From contig CAYQVO010000004.1 of NCBI GenBank assembly GCA_964421085.1, forward strand, positions 1-64,000: DNA of 64,000 nt, written 5' to 3'. A program made the translations under genes and the position numbers. This document shows, piece by piece, positions 7,980-16,658 of this stretch (position 1 is the stretch's first letter; each line of letters begins with the position of its first letter). The stretch comes from CAYQVO01 sp964421085 (GTDB lineage Bacteria > Bdellovibrionota_C > UBA2361 > CAYQVO01). The notes below the pieces were generated by a model. The model saw nothing but the letters and a program-made list of their open reading frames with translations. It made no database searches and had not been told where the DNA came from.

Positions 7980-8978
7980 TCACGCGCGGAACAGGGCGTT
8001 GTATTCCTCCGGGCTTCCCAGAAGATCTCTTATTCTTTCCGGATCCTTGAAATCGCTGAAGTCGAGAAACTGATGCTCGTTTTCCAGCCAGTATTCTATT
8101 GAAGGGTTATCAGCAAACTCTTCCTGGGTCACCCCCCGCACCCGTTCTCCTGTTCTTCGGTCGACCACATACATTCGGGCATGGACATTTATGAGCGTCC
8201 CATCGATGTCGAAGAAGTGAATTTCCGGGACAGAAACGCCCTCGCGATCGCTCTGCAGAACATCGAGAAGTTCCTGCCACAGTCCGGATACGGAGAGTTC
8301 GCCGGTATGAAAAGCTGTAATATCATCGGCAAGGCCCTCTTTCGCGGCGAGTTCACGCACAGTTTCAACATTCAGCATTTCATCATCGTAGAAATACACC
8401 CTGTATTTTCCGGATTCAACGGGCGGCAACCCTCCGGCAAAATCGCTCAGGATGCGAAATTTATATCTCGCACAGCTCTGCGAGCCTTCCTCTCTAAGCC
8501 TCCGGTTCAGAGTCTCATCGTTGATGAAATAAGTGTTTCCCCTGCGAAAATTCACGCCGAGGAATTTCTGTATAACCGCGATCATCGCGAAATTGCCGTC
8601 CCGGTTTCCCCGCGCCGTCAGGATGCCGATCTGCGCGCCTCGTGCAGCCGCGAGGAGAACCGCAAGAGTTGCCGGAAGGTACTGCCGCATGTACGGAAGG
8701 AAAGCTCGTCCCGCCTCGTCAAGAGCCGAGTCTGATGCGATAAGAGCTTCGAATTGCCGGCATCTGTCTTCGCGTGAAAAGGCATTGTAAAAATGAGCAG
8801 CCCGGAAATATTCAACTCCTCCCGACGACTTCTGACTTCGATCCCGGGACGAGAGGTGTGCAAGCATCAGCGCCTGCTCGAGGTCGGTGAGGATCGAAAA
8901 ACGGGAGCACAAAAAGCCCGCTTTGGAATCGAGCCCGCTCGAATACTCGGCATTTCTCTCAGGAACTGCATCAGGCAT
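7980..8978 (-). CDS. HAD-superfamily protein with circularly permuted motif order
   Basis: The product is 332 residues from the ATG at 8978; an upstream TTG at 8999 adds seven. Counted from that TTG, the HAD motifs appear out of order. Motif II is GILTARGNRDG (about 125-135). A lysine lies near 180. The motif IV-like YFYDDEMLN is at about 202-210. The nucleophile motif I, FFDIDGTLIN, comes last, at about 262-271. In a normal HAD phosphatase, motif I is N-terminal. The segment after motif I (RTGERVRGVTQEEF, then FLDFSDFKDPE) resembles what normally follows motif I in phage-type HAD proteins and precedes motif II. All key residues are retained, so a permuted but working fold is plausible. The substrate is unknown. 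It is a single gene, convergent with rsgA. Confidence 0.7.
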   Translation of the reverse strand: MPDAVPERNAEYSSGLDSKAGFLCSRFSILTDLEQALMLAHLSSRDRSQKSSGGVEYFRAAHFYNAFSREDRCRQFEALIASDSALDEAGRAFLPYMRQYLPATLAVLLAAARGAQIGILTARGNRDGNFAMIAVIQKFLGVNFRRGNTYFINDETLNRRLREEGSQSCARYKFRILSDFAGGLPPVESGKYRVYFYDDEMLNVETVRELAAKEGLADDITAFHTGELSVSGLWQELLDVLQSDREGVSVPEIHFFDIDGTLINVHARMYVVDRRTGERVRGVTQEEFADNPSIEYWLENEHQFLDFSDFKDPERIRDLLGSPEEYNALFRA

Positions 8979-9095
8979 GACGTAAATATATAACCGCAAA
9001 AATCTTTAAACAAATTCCTTGAATCGAGAACAGATTTTGCGGCTCTCGATTGAGCCGTCAACACGCCGATGATCGCTCAAAGGTCAGGTGCGGTC

Positions 9096-9539
9096 TTACT
9101 GTCCTCTCCGGACTTCACGTCTGAGATATGAACTCCAGGGACACCAGCGATACGAGGGGAGGAAAGAACTTCCAGCCTGGTTCAGATGCTTTTCCAGTTG
9201 AACAGGAGAAGCGTCACAGACTTCCACTGCATAGTCGAAGAAAGAAACTGTCGTGGGCTTGAGATAGTAGCTCCAGCGCCGATTGTAGGAGGTCTTCCCC
9301 TTGACGATCCTGCCCATAACTGATCTTGCACGCTTCTTCTGGATAAGAGTGCGCGCCTCATTAATCCGCTTCTTATCTCTCAGCTTTATCACAAAGGTGT
9401 CCTTCCTCCCCCTGAATCCCACTTCAAAGTAAGCCACTCTTCTTGAATCTGCGCGGGCGGAAGAAAAGGCGGAAGCCATTATTGCCGTGAGGAGGACAAC
9501 GTAAAAAAATCGGTATGAATGGAATTGACTCTTCACCAA
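9096..9539 (-). CDS. secreted BP74-N-domain-like protein
   Basis: The product is 147 residues. A signal peptide ends near residue 30 (AFSSARA-D). The mature part has YFEVGF, DTFVIKLRD, VMGRIVKG and SFFDYAVEVCDA. This follows the pattern of the BP74 N-terminal domain, described from Dictyostelium calmodulin-linked/chemotaxis-inhibitor proteins and found in many bacterial secreted proteins. The bacterial role is not known. The start is TTG at 9539, or GTG at 9536. It is transcribed away from ung with a 77-bp divergent spacer, and has no operon partner. Confidence 0.65.
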   Translation of the reverse strand: MVKSQFHSYRFFYVVLLTAIMASAFSSARADSRRVAYFEVGFRGRKDTFVIKLRDKKRINEARTLIQKKRARSVMGRIVKGKTSYNRRWSYYLKPTTVSFFDYAVEVCDASPVQLEKHLNQAGSSFLPSYRWCPWSSYLRREVRRGQ

Positions 9540-9616
9540 AACTAACTCCGCGATATCTCTCGGAAAGATTGCCGGAGTTTACCATAAACTTGCAGTACAA
9601 CCAACATTCGTCTTAG

Positions 9617-10384
9617 ATGCACGAATTGCATCAGAAAAATCTGGAAAAGATTATGGCCGTACCGGCGCAGTTCGACATATTCGCACCCCCGCCCGGGGAA
9701 CTCTCCTGGAAGGCCCTCCTCAGGGATGAGCGGGAAAAGGAGTATTTCAGGAAGATTCTCGCCTTTGTCGAGGAAGAAAGGAGCAGGGGAAAAACCATAT
9801 ATCCGAAAAATTCCGATATTTTCAATTCACTTGCTTTTACACCTTTCGAAGAACTCAAGGTCGTCATTCTCGGACAGGACCCTTATCACGGGCCAGGTCA
9901 GGCTCACGGACTCTGTTTTTCCGTAAGACCCGGCATTCCGTTTCCTCCTTCGCTCGAAAACATTTTCAAAGAGCTTGGCACAGATCTCGGCGTCCGGAAG
10001 CCGGAGCACGGATGCCTGGAGAAGTGGGCGCGGCAGGGTGTGCTGCTGCTCAATGCCGTTTTGAGTGTTGAACAGGGACGTCCGAATTCCCATGCGAATA
10101 TGGGATGGGAGAGGTTCACAGACCGGGTTATTCAGGAGATAAATGATCGAAAAGACGGGGTGGTGTTTCTTCTGTGGGGCGCGTACGCGCAGAAAAAAGG
10201 CGCAATCATAGATTCAAAGCGCCACTTTGTATTGCATGCTCCCCATCCATCCCCGCTTTCCGCAAGCCGCGGGTTTTTCGGCTGCAGGCATTTCTCCAGG
10301 ACAAATGGAATTCTCAGGAACCAGGGGAAGAAAGAGATTGAATGGGAGCTCGACCAGGAACCTCCGTCTGTTCTCACGCCCTAA
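9617..10384 (+). CDS. ung: uracil-DNA glycosylase, family 1
   Basis: This 255-residue enzyme excises uracil from DNA in base-excision repair. The catalytic water-activating motif GQDPYHGPGQAHGLCF lies at about residues 86-101. The leucine-loop motif HPSPLSASRGFFGC, with its catalytic histidine, lies near 212. Length is slightly above the usual ~225. The start could be ATG at 9617 or at 9653, and homology does not decide between them. The 3' end overlaps the convergent small gene at 10381 by 4 bp. Confidence 0.95.
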   Translation: MHELHQKNLEKIMAVPAQFDIFAPPPGELSWKALLRDEREKEYFRKILAFVEEERSRGKTIYPKNSDIFNSLAFTPFEELKVVILGQDPYHGPGQAHGLCFSVRPGIPFPPSLENIFKELGTDLGVRKPEHGCLEKWARQGVLLLNAVLSVEQGRPNSHANMGWERFTDRVIQEINDRKDGVVFLLWGAYAQKKGAIIDSKRHFVLHAPHPSPLSASRGFFGCRHFSRTNGILRNQGKKEIEWELDQEPPSVLTP

Positions 10385-10668
10385 AAAGGCCTCTTGAGCT
10401 TGACAACGGGCGCGCTCGAAACAGTGGGTGGTGCCCCGGCAGACTGGCCTTGTGAAGAAGGGTCGTCTTTGCGGGCCTCCGGACAGGGAGCTGGTACCTT
10501 GTTAATCGAATACGGCCGCGGACCAAAGCCTCTGTTGATACTTGAAACAAGCGTATTCTGCTCTTTGTTTCCGAGAAACTGTTCGGCAGCACGCTGGTAA
10601 AATTCGTCGGCCTGCGCCTCCATTGCTTTCTGCTCTTCGCTCTTCCTCCAGAACGGTTTGAACGCCAT
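10381..10668 (-). CDS. hypothetical 95-residue soluble protein
   Basis: No family was recognised. The N-terminal half is charged and helical (WRKSEEQKAMEAQADEF). The C-terminal half is low-complexity, rich in Pro, Ser and Ala, and ends in VVKLKRPF. The gene is credible because a strong Shine-Dalgarno (AAAGGAGAGGTGAG) precedes the ATG at 10668, and the ORF fills the gap up to ung. It is transcribed divergently from rsmD. Confidence 0.6.
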   Translation of the reverse strand: MAFKPFWRKSEEQKAMEAQADEFYQRAAEQFLGNKEQNTLVSSINRGFGPRPYSINKVPAPCPEARKDDPSSQGQSAGAPPTVSSAPVVKLKRPF

Positions 10669-10774
10669 AATCTCACCTCTCCTTTATATCGAAGGAAGGA
10701 GGCATTTTGGTTCTGTTTTCTGTACTGTCCGGCATTTCCCGCTTGTAAGAACCACCGATCAGCTGGGATAACCT

Positions 10775-11356
10775 GTGCATATGCGCGTTATTGCAGGATC
10801 AGCAAAAGGCATCGCTCTTAAATCCGTCCCGGGTCAAACCACCCGCCCGGTACTCGACAGGGTCAAAACCGCCCTGTTCGACACACTCCGCCCGGGACTC
10901 GAAGGGATGGTGATGCTCGATCTCTTTGCAGGCACCGGTGCTGTGGGGATTGAGGCTTTGAGTCAGGGTGCGGAGCATGCGGTTTTTCTGGACGTAAGCC
11001 GCAAGGCGGCAGAAGTTCAGAAGGACAATCTGGCCAGAACGGGACTGCGCGCGAAAGCCACGGTGCACCAGCAGGATGCTTTTCTGTACCTGAAAAACAG
11101 CGACAGGGTCTTTGACGTGATTTATATCGCCCCTCCTCAGTACAAAGCGATGTGGGTGAAAGCTCTTCACTGTATTGCTGAGCGGCCTGAACTGGTGAAA
11201 GAAGGCGGTCTGCTGATTGCTCAGATTGATCCGAAAGAGTACGAGGAGGTTGTGATGAGCAGTTTCAGGGAAACCCGGCAGAAACGGTATGGAAACACAC
11301 TGCTGGTGTTTTACGAGAAGCAGGATTCCGGCGACAATCGGGACCGAACGCTGTAA
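10775..11356 (+). CDS. rsmD: 16S rRNA (guanine(966)-N2)-methyltransferase RsmD
   Basis: The product is 193 residues of the RsmD/YhhF methyltransferase family. The N-terminal MRVIAGSAKGIALKSV and TRPVLDRVKTALFDTL are RsmD signatures. The SAM-binding motif is MLDLFAGTGAVGIEAL, near residue 47. The catalytic motif, usually DPPY, here reads IAPPQY, so the first aspartate is alanine while the Pro-Pro pair is kept. That departure may affect activity. The ATG at 10781 (MRV) matches the family start better than 10775. No coaD follows, which is often the neighbour elsewhere. Confidence 0.9.
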   Translation: MHMRVIAGSAKGIALKSVPGQTTRPVLDRVKTALFDTLRPGLEGMVMLDLFAGTGAVGIEALSQGAEHAVFLDVSRKAAEVQKDNLARTGLRAKATVHQQDAFLYLKNSDRVFDVIYIAPPQYKAMWVKALHCIAERPELVKEGGLLIAQIDPKEYEEVVMSSFRETRQKRYGNTLLVFYEKQDSGDNRDRTL

Positions 11357-11394
11357 CATCAGGCATGACAGAAAACATATAGCTGGAGGAATTG

Positions 11395-11478
11395 TCAGAC
11401 AGACAAAGTGAAAGATCCCGCCTCACTCGCCTGGGCCTGTCGGGGATTCAGTTGATCTTCCAGGTCATCATCAATCAT
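11395..11478 (-). CDS. possible 27-residue small protein
   Basis: A short ORF (MIDDDLEDQLNPRQ at the N-terminus, FTLSV at the end) has a well-placed AAGGAG 8 nt before its ATG and an AT-rich stretch (AATATAAAAATAAGG) just upstream. It lies alone in the 265-bp spacer between rsmD and the MliC-like gene. The good ribosome-binding site is the only evidence. The rest of that spacer shows nothing I can name. Confidence 0.3.
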   Translation of the reverse strand: MIDDDLEDQLNPRQAQASEAGSFTLSV

Positions 11479-11621
11479 ACTGTGTGCTCCTTATTTTTAT
11501 ATTGAGATTGCCGCGGGCTTCATGCAGCGGCGCTGTGCAGGTTCGATGCAGGGGAGCATCCTCCCAATGACGGGCCGGCAATCTCCAGTCGACTTGCGAC
11601 TCGATTCATCCGGCGGAGGAA

Positions 11622-11963
11622 ATGATGCGGCGGCTTCCTGCTCTTGCGGTTCTGTTTCTATCTCTCTTTGTTTATGTACCGCCTGCGGCATGCGGGGAAT
11701 TAGTCGAAGCGCGATACAGGTCGTCCGACGGCAAAGAGATGACAGCCCGCTTCAATCTCCCTGATCAGAAAGTCGTGGTGATTCCTCCTGGACGAAAAGA
11801 GATTACTCTGCCTCTCGCGGAGTCTGCTTCCGGCGCGAGATATTCCAATGGCAGGGAGACATTCTGGGAGCACAAGAGCATCGGACGGTTTCTCGTGGAC
11901 GACGATGTCGTTTTTGAAGGCGCCCTTGTCGACGATCAGGACCGGCAAATGAAAGGCCCATGA
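11622..11963 (+). CDS. MliC-like secreted protein (lysozyme-inhibitor fold)
   Basis: The product is 113 residues. A signal peptide ends near residue 24 (VYVPPAACG). The mature part contains VEARYRSSDGKEMTARF and the block ESASGARYSNGRETFW, which is the MliC/PliC lysozyme-inhibitor signature. Family members usually keep a disulfide, with a cysteine in the YxC position near the mature N-terminus. Here that position is serine, and no other cysteine lies in the mature domain, so the disulfide is absent. The lipobox is weak, so it may be periplasmic rather than a lipoprotein. The ribosome-binding site is GGAGGA. Confidence 0.7.
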   Translation: MMRRLPALAVLFLSLFVYVPPAACGELVEARYRSSDGKEMTARFNLPDQKVVVIPPGRKEITLPLAESASGARYSNGRETFWEHKSIGRFLVDDDVVFEGALVDDQDRQMKGP

Positions 11964-12042
11964 CGTATGATTCGTCCTTTGGGATATCCTGCATAGGCGG
12001 GCGGACAGTGCGTGAGGAACCGCGTCCCTGCGGTTCATTTTT

Positions 12043-14031
12043 TCATCCATCCTGCAGCGCAGTGACAAAACTCTTGAACGCAAGCGCGCCGTCCTGCCGT
12101 TTGCCTGAGTAATACAGGCCTCCGTCTTTCACGGCATCTCTCCTGGAAGTCTTCCAGAGAGTAACGGCGTCACCGGTCTGCGATTCGGCAGACGAGACTT
12201 CGATTATGAAACGCTTTCCCGCGGAATCCGCAACTGGAGGGAAATCAAAGCGCCACCAGGCATTGTCGGCGAGTTTTGAAATGGACGTTTTTGTCTCGTA
12301 AAGAAGCTGCTTTGCCTCATTCAGCACGGCTACCCGCAGCATGCCTGTGTTCTGCCTGGCGAAGGTTCCGGGGAGAAGTTCGATTCCGCACAGATTGTCT
12401 GAACTGACGGGGAAAACCTGACGGATGATCTTTTCTCCGTAGATCTCTCCGACAGTGCCCTCATGCCTGAGCTGAGCAGTGTCAGGTTCGGACGGCTGAG
12501 AGAATTTCGCGCTGCCGTTGTTCCTGTAAATTACCAGATCCGAGGGGTATCCCGGCTCCGTTATGCGCGCCACTTCTTCGAATCCTTCTTTGAACCACGG
12601 GCGGTTCACGACGGGAAGGATCCAGTCTCTGAAGCCTGCGTTGTAGATGACGTAATCAGCCCTGTATTTCTCCACAGCCCACGGCCAGTTCAGCTTCGCG
12701 ACCTGTTTTGCGACTCCGGGCGTCACAAGACCGAGAGTATCAATGATATAGCGATCAGCATAAAAAGCTATCTGTCCGATTTCGAGGTATGCGATCCGGG
12801 ACCTCGGCGGGCTGTTTTCAGCGAACCATCTGCCAGTCTTCTGATAGATTAGATTCGACGGATGGTGTGGAATAAATTTCTGATAACGGACCGCTGATCT
12901 CACGCCCGCAAAAAACGCAAAAGCCATAAGGATTCCGCACACTACAGATGTCGCTATAAAGGCCCCTGTCCACCGTCTTGCGATATAAAATGTCGCTGTC
13001 TTCTGAGTATTGATCTTTTCGGCTATCAAACGGAGAGAGCGCGCAGTTCCTCCGAAAAGCTCGGGCATTTCAACTGCGCCAAGGGCGGAAAGCACGGCAC
13101 AAAGAACTCCAATCTGGGCTGCATACCAGTGGTAAAAAGGAATCGGCAGGCTGGCGTAAAAAAGCGTCTGTAAAACGCACCAGGAGACTATCAGCCGCCA
13201 CCCTGTTTTTGTCCAGAAAAGAGAAACCATGCCGAGAAGAGAAAGTGGAAGAACCGCCGCAAGATAATAGTTGTTGCCGAAGACGACATCCCTCGACCAT
13301 CTCCAGAGACCTATGGGATAACGGGGCAGGCCGGCAGGTATCTGGCTGAGCTTGGCAGTGAAACTCCCTGTGACCGGAGTCCCGAAATATGCAAATGCGA
13401 AAACAAGCCAGGGAAGCATAGTCAGCACGATAATGAATGTCATTTTCCAGAAGACTCCTCTCTTCTGGAAAAGAGCGGCAAGAAGAAGGAGACAGATTGG
13501 CACCACCGCTTCCGTTCTGTTCATCAAAGCGAGACCGAGCAGAAACGACGCGCGATTCTCCCGTTCGGTTATGTAGAGATAAAACGCCCAGAGAACGAAA
13601 CAGAGATAAAGCGGCGTTTCGCCTCCAAGTGTCAGAACAGAAAACGGATTGAATACGGCAAGCAGTCCTCCAAGCAGGCCGAGAAGCCTCTGAGAATATC
13701 TGCGCCCGAGCATATAAACCGCGAGGCCTGCGAGCGCGAGGCCTGTGCCGCTTATGAGGCTTCCGATCTGAGGAATAGTCCAGAACGAAAAAAAGCTCTT
13801 GAAGACAATCAGCAGCAATACAAATAGAGGCGCAGGCGTGCCGAGAACTTTCTCTCCAGGATTGAAAACGAAGCCGTGCCCGGCGAGAATATTTTTCGCG
13901 TAGACGTACGCCAGGTAGACGTCGTCATATGTCTGTCCGAAGAAACCAAAGACGCAGTATGCCCATACTGCTGCCCAGAGGGCGTATGCAGCCGCGTCGA
14001 TTACTTTTCTGTTCCTGAAATCGATCATCAT
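12043..14031 (-). CDS. GT-C fold polyprenol-dependent glycosyltransferase (arabinosyltransferase-like)
   Basis: This 662-residue inner-membrane protein has about ten or more helices in the first 400 residues, then a soluble periplasmic-type C-terminal domain. The first periplasmic loop carries the acidic catalytic pair in TYDDVYLAYVYAKNILAG and then GFVFNPGEKVLGT. This layout (DD, then GHG-FNPGE) is known from GT-C enzymes such as the mycobacterial AftB group and related uncharacterised bacterial transferases. Such enzymes take sugar from a polyprenyl-phosphate donor. The DprE1/DprE2-like operon at 49.6 kb could supply such a donor, but that link is inferred. It is divergent from the double GT2 gene, with a 90-bp shared spacer. 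Confidence 0.75.
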   Translation of the reverse strand: MMIDFRNRKVIDAAAYALWAAVWAYCVFGFFGQTYDDVYLAYVYAKNILAGHGFVFNPGEKVLGTPAPLFVLLLIVFKSFFSFWTIPQIGSLISGTGLALAGLAVYMLGRRYSQRLLGLLGGLLAVFNPFSVLTLGGETPLYLCFVLWAFYLYITERENRASFLLGLALMNRTEAVVPICLLLLAALFQKRGVFWKMTFIIVLTMLPWLVFAFAYFGTPVTGSFTAKLSQIPAGLPRYPIGLWRWSRDVVFGNNYYLAAVLPLSLLGMVSLFWTKTGWRLIVSWCVLQTLFYASLPIPFYHWYAAQIGVLCAVLSALGAVEMPELFGGTARSLRLIAEKINTQKTATFYIARRWTGAFIATSVVCGILMAFAFFAGVRSAVRYQKFIPHHPSNLIYQKTGRWFAENSPPRSRIAYLEIGQIAFYADRYIIDTLGLVTPGVAKQVAKLNWPWAVEKYRADYVIYNAGFRDWILPVVNRPWFKEGFEEVARITEPGYPSDLVIYRNNGSAKFSQPSEPDTAQLRHEGTVGEIYGEKIIRQVFPVSSDNLCGIELLPGTFARQNTGMLRVAVLNEAKQLLYETKTSISKLADNAWWRFDFPPVADSAGKRFIIEVSSAESQTGDAVTLWKTSRRDAVKDGGLYYSGKRQDGALAFKSFVTALQDG

Positions 14032-14121
14032 CTGAGCCGAGTGTACCTGGAGAGCCGCGCTTGTCGTGGCCGGGTAATCATTGTACAGTTTCAGGCAGTT
14101 TCTTCAATAATCTAAAGGAAA

Positions 14122-16593
14122 ATGACTCAGGCTGAACAGCGCGAAGATCCTCTTTCGGGAGGGCCGGATGCCCTTTCCGTAAAGAAGCGTGAAATAGAGA
14201 AGCTGCTGGACCAGAACCGGACTCTTTACGCGCAGAAGCAGGAACTCGAAAAGGCGCTGGACAGCATCCTTCATTCCACATCCTGGACGATCACTCAACC
14301 CCTGCGGACGCTTTCAGAACTGAGCGCGAAGCTCTTTCCCCTCTTCCGGTTCTCTAAAACCGTTCTTCTCATGGCTTCGGGGAACAATACTGTCGTTACC
14401 GGATCGTGCATTGAAATAAATGGATCAAGTCCGGCAGTCAACCTTGAGCCGGCACCTGAGGAACTACCCGCATGCAGAGGTTGGGTTTCGGTCGAAGGCA
14501 CATTGGAGTCCTCACAGTCCCACGCATTCTTTTTTCTTTACTACCGCACAGGCCCGGCCTTCTCGGATCAGCAGAGGTTCTGGATTACGTTCGTCGACGG
14601 AAAGCCTCTGAGACAGCTCTTCTATCTGCCCCGGGGAGTGAAGGAACTCAGGCTCGACCCTTTCAGTGTGGAGGGGCCTGTGCATCTGAAAAACCTTGCC
14701 ATCCGCCACCATGGAACGGCGCAGTTTTTCTGGCGGCTCTTCATACGCCACTTCGGAACCGTTCTGACAAACCCATCGCTCTTCATGTCGAAGCTCAGGA
14801 AGGCGTTTGTCATATTCAGGGAGGGGGGAATGACTGCCCTCCGTGTAAGGTTCTTTTCCGATCAGATCACGAACAATTATCAGGAGTGGGTGAAGCAGTA
14901 TGACACGCTTACTGAGAAGGACTTCTCGCTTATCAGAGAGCACATCGGCGCCTTCGAAAGAAGACCGCTCTTTTCCGTCATAATGCCTGTCTGGAACACC
15001 CCGGAGAAATGGCTGAGGGCCTCTATCGAATCGGTCCGGAGCCAGCTTTACGAGAACTGGGAGCTTTGCATTGCCGACGACTGCTCGGCAGACCCGCATG
15101 TGAGGGCTGTTCTCGAAGAATACACGAAGCTCGATCCGAGGATAAAGGTCCTGTACCGCCCGGTGAACGGGCATATATCCGAGGCTTCCAATTCCGCAAT
15201 GTCTCTCGCATCGGGGGACTATATCGCTCTGCTCGACCATGATGATGAACTGACTCCACACGCCCTTTACATGGCTGCTGCCGAGCTTCAACTCCATCCC
15301 GACGCGGGAATTCTTTACAGTGATGAAGACAAGATTACCGGTTACGGGATGCGTACTAATCCTTATTTCAAAAGCAGCTGGAATCCCCTCCTCCTCCTTG
15401 CGCAGAATTATGTCTGCCATCTCACCGTCATCCGGCGGGATCTTGTGCTGGAAGCAGGAGGCTTTCGCAGAGAGACTCAAGGTGCTCAGGACTGGGATCT
15501 GGTGCTGCGGGTTTCCGGGAAGATCAGCGAAGAGCAGATCCGGCACATCCCGCACATCCTTTATCACTGGCGGATAATCGAGGGTTCAACAGCGCAGTCG
15601 ACGTCGTTCAAGCCTTATGTACTCCAGTCCCAGCAGCGGGCCGTCTCGGAACATCTGGAACGGAGGAAGATTCCGGCGTCTGTCGAGATCCTCGAGGGAA
15701 TAGCCCAGCTCAGGGTTCACTTTGATATTCCAGAGACTCAGCCACTTATCAGCATAATAATCCCGACACGCGATCAGTCCCGTTATCTTAAGCGGTGCGT
15801 CGACAGCATCGTCGATAAATCCGATTACAGGAACTTCGAAATAATTATCGTTGACAATAACAGCTCTGAAAAAGAAACTCTCGCGTATTTCGGAACTCTT
15901 TCAGCTGATTCCCGTTTCAGAATCCTCAAGGATCCGTCCCCTTTCAACTTCTCGCGCATAAATAACCTGGCAGCCGGGGAGGCGCGCGGGGATTTTCTCG
16001 CGTTTCTCAACAATGATCTCGAAGTGATCAATCCTGCCTGGCTTTCGGAGCTTCTTTCGCATGCGGCCCAGGCTGATGTCGGTGCGGCGGGCGCGCGCCT
16101 CCTGTATCCGAACGATCTCATCCAGCACGCGGGAATCATTCTTGGCATAGGAGGCGTCGCGGGCCATAACCACAAAGGCCGGAGGCGGGCGAGCCCCGGA
16201 TACTTCAACAGGGCGATCCTCCCGCAGAACTTTTCCGCCGTGACGGCTGCATGTCTTCTTATGCGGAAAACAATTTTCGACGAGATCCACGGATTCGATG
16301 AGGGGCTTTCGATTGCGTTCAATGATGTCGATCTCTGTCTCAGAATCGGCGAGGCGGGCTACCGCATTGTTTACACGCCTTACGCCGAACTGTACCATTT
16401 CGAGTCGCTGAGCCGGGGGTATGAGAACACTCCGGAGAAGTTTGCCCGGTTTGAGGCTGAGATTGAAAAGATGAAAAAGCGCTGGGGGAAAAAGCTCCTG
16501 AATGATCCCTGCTACAATCCGAATCTCACGCTTCTTACAGAGGATTTTGCGTTCGCATTTCCGCCAAGGGCAGTGAAGCCCTGGAAGGGATGA
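14122..16593 (+). CDS. two-domain family 2 glycosyltransferase
   Basis: The product is 823 residues. The N-terminus has a short coiled coil (KREIEKLLDQNRTLYAQKQ) and the SWTITQPLRTL segment common in O-antigen/rhamnan-type transferases. A middle region of unknown fold follows. The first GT2 domain starts near residue 275 (SVIMPVWNTPEKW, LLDHDDELTP with the DxD-like site). The second starts near 540 (ISIIIPTRDQSRYL, FLNNDLEVINP). The FNDVDLC segment near the end is typical of the RfbN/WbbL-like group. The likely role is cytoplasmic assembly of a surface polysaccharide; the sugar is unknown. No other polysaccharide gene is on this strand nearby. Confidence 0.88.
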   Translation: MTQAEQREDPLSGGPDALSVKKREIEKLLDQNRTLYAQKQELEKALDSILHSTSWTITQPLRTLSELSAKLFPLFRFSKTVLLMASGNNTVVTGSCIEINGSSPAVNLEPAPEELPACRGWVSVEGTLESSQSHAFFFLYYRTGPAFSDQQRFWITFVDGKPLRQLFYLPRGVKELRLDPFSVEGPVHLKNLAIRHHGTAQFFWRLFIRHFGTVLTNPSLFMSKLRKAFVIFREGGMTALRVRFFSDQITNNYQEWVKQYDTLTEKDFSLIREHIGAFERRPLFSVIMPVWNTPEKWLRASIESVRSQLYENWELCIADDCSADPHVRAVLEEYTKLDPRIKVLYRPVNGHISEASNSAMSLASGDYIALLDHDDELTPHALYMAAAELQLHPDAGILYSDEDKITGYGMRTNPYFKSSWNPLLLLAQNYVCHLTVIRRDLVLEAGGFRRETQGAQDWDLVLRVSGKISEEQIRHIPHILYHWRIIEGSTAQSTSFKPYVLQSQQRAVSEHLERRKIPASVEILEGIAQLRVHFDIPETQPLISIIIPTRDQSRYLKRCVDSIVDKSDYRNFEIIIVDNNSSEKETLAYFGTLSADSRFRILKDPSPFNFSRINNLAAGEARGDFLAFLNNDLEVINPAWLSELLSHAAQADVGAAGARLLYPNDLIQHAGIILGIGGVAGHNHKGRRRASPGYFNRAILPQNFSAVTAACLLMRKTIFDEIHGFDEGLSIAFNDVDLCLRIGEAGYRIVYTPYAELYHFESLSRGYENTPEKFARFEAEIEKMKKRWGKKLLNDPCYNPNLTLLTEDFAFAFPPRAVKPWKG

Positions 16594-16658
16594 ACTCTTC
16601 GACAATGACGGATTGGCTGTGACGGGTTCGCGGAGGCGCGAGGCGGCGCAGCAGATGA

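Noticed and set aside
14512..15567. 351-codon ORF opposite the double GT2 gene
   Set aside because: It is an antisense shadow of well-supported GT2 domains.
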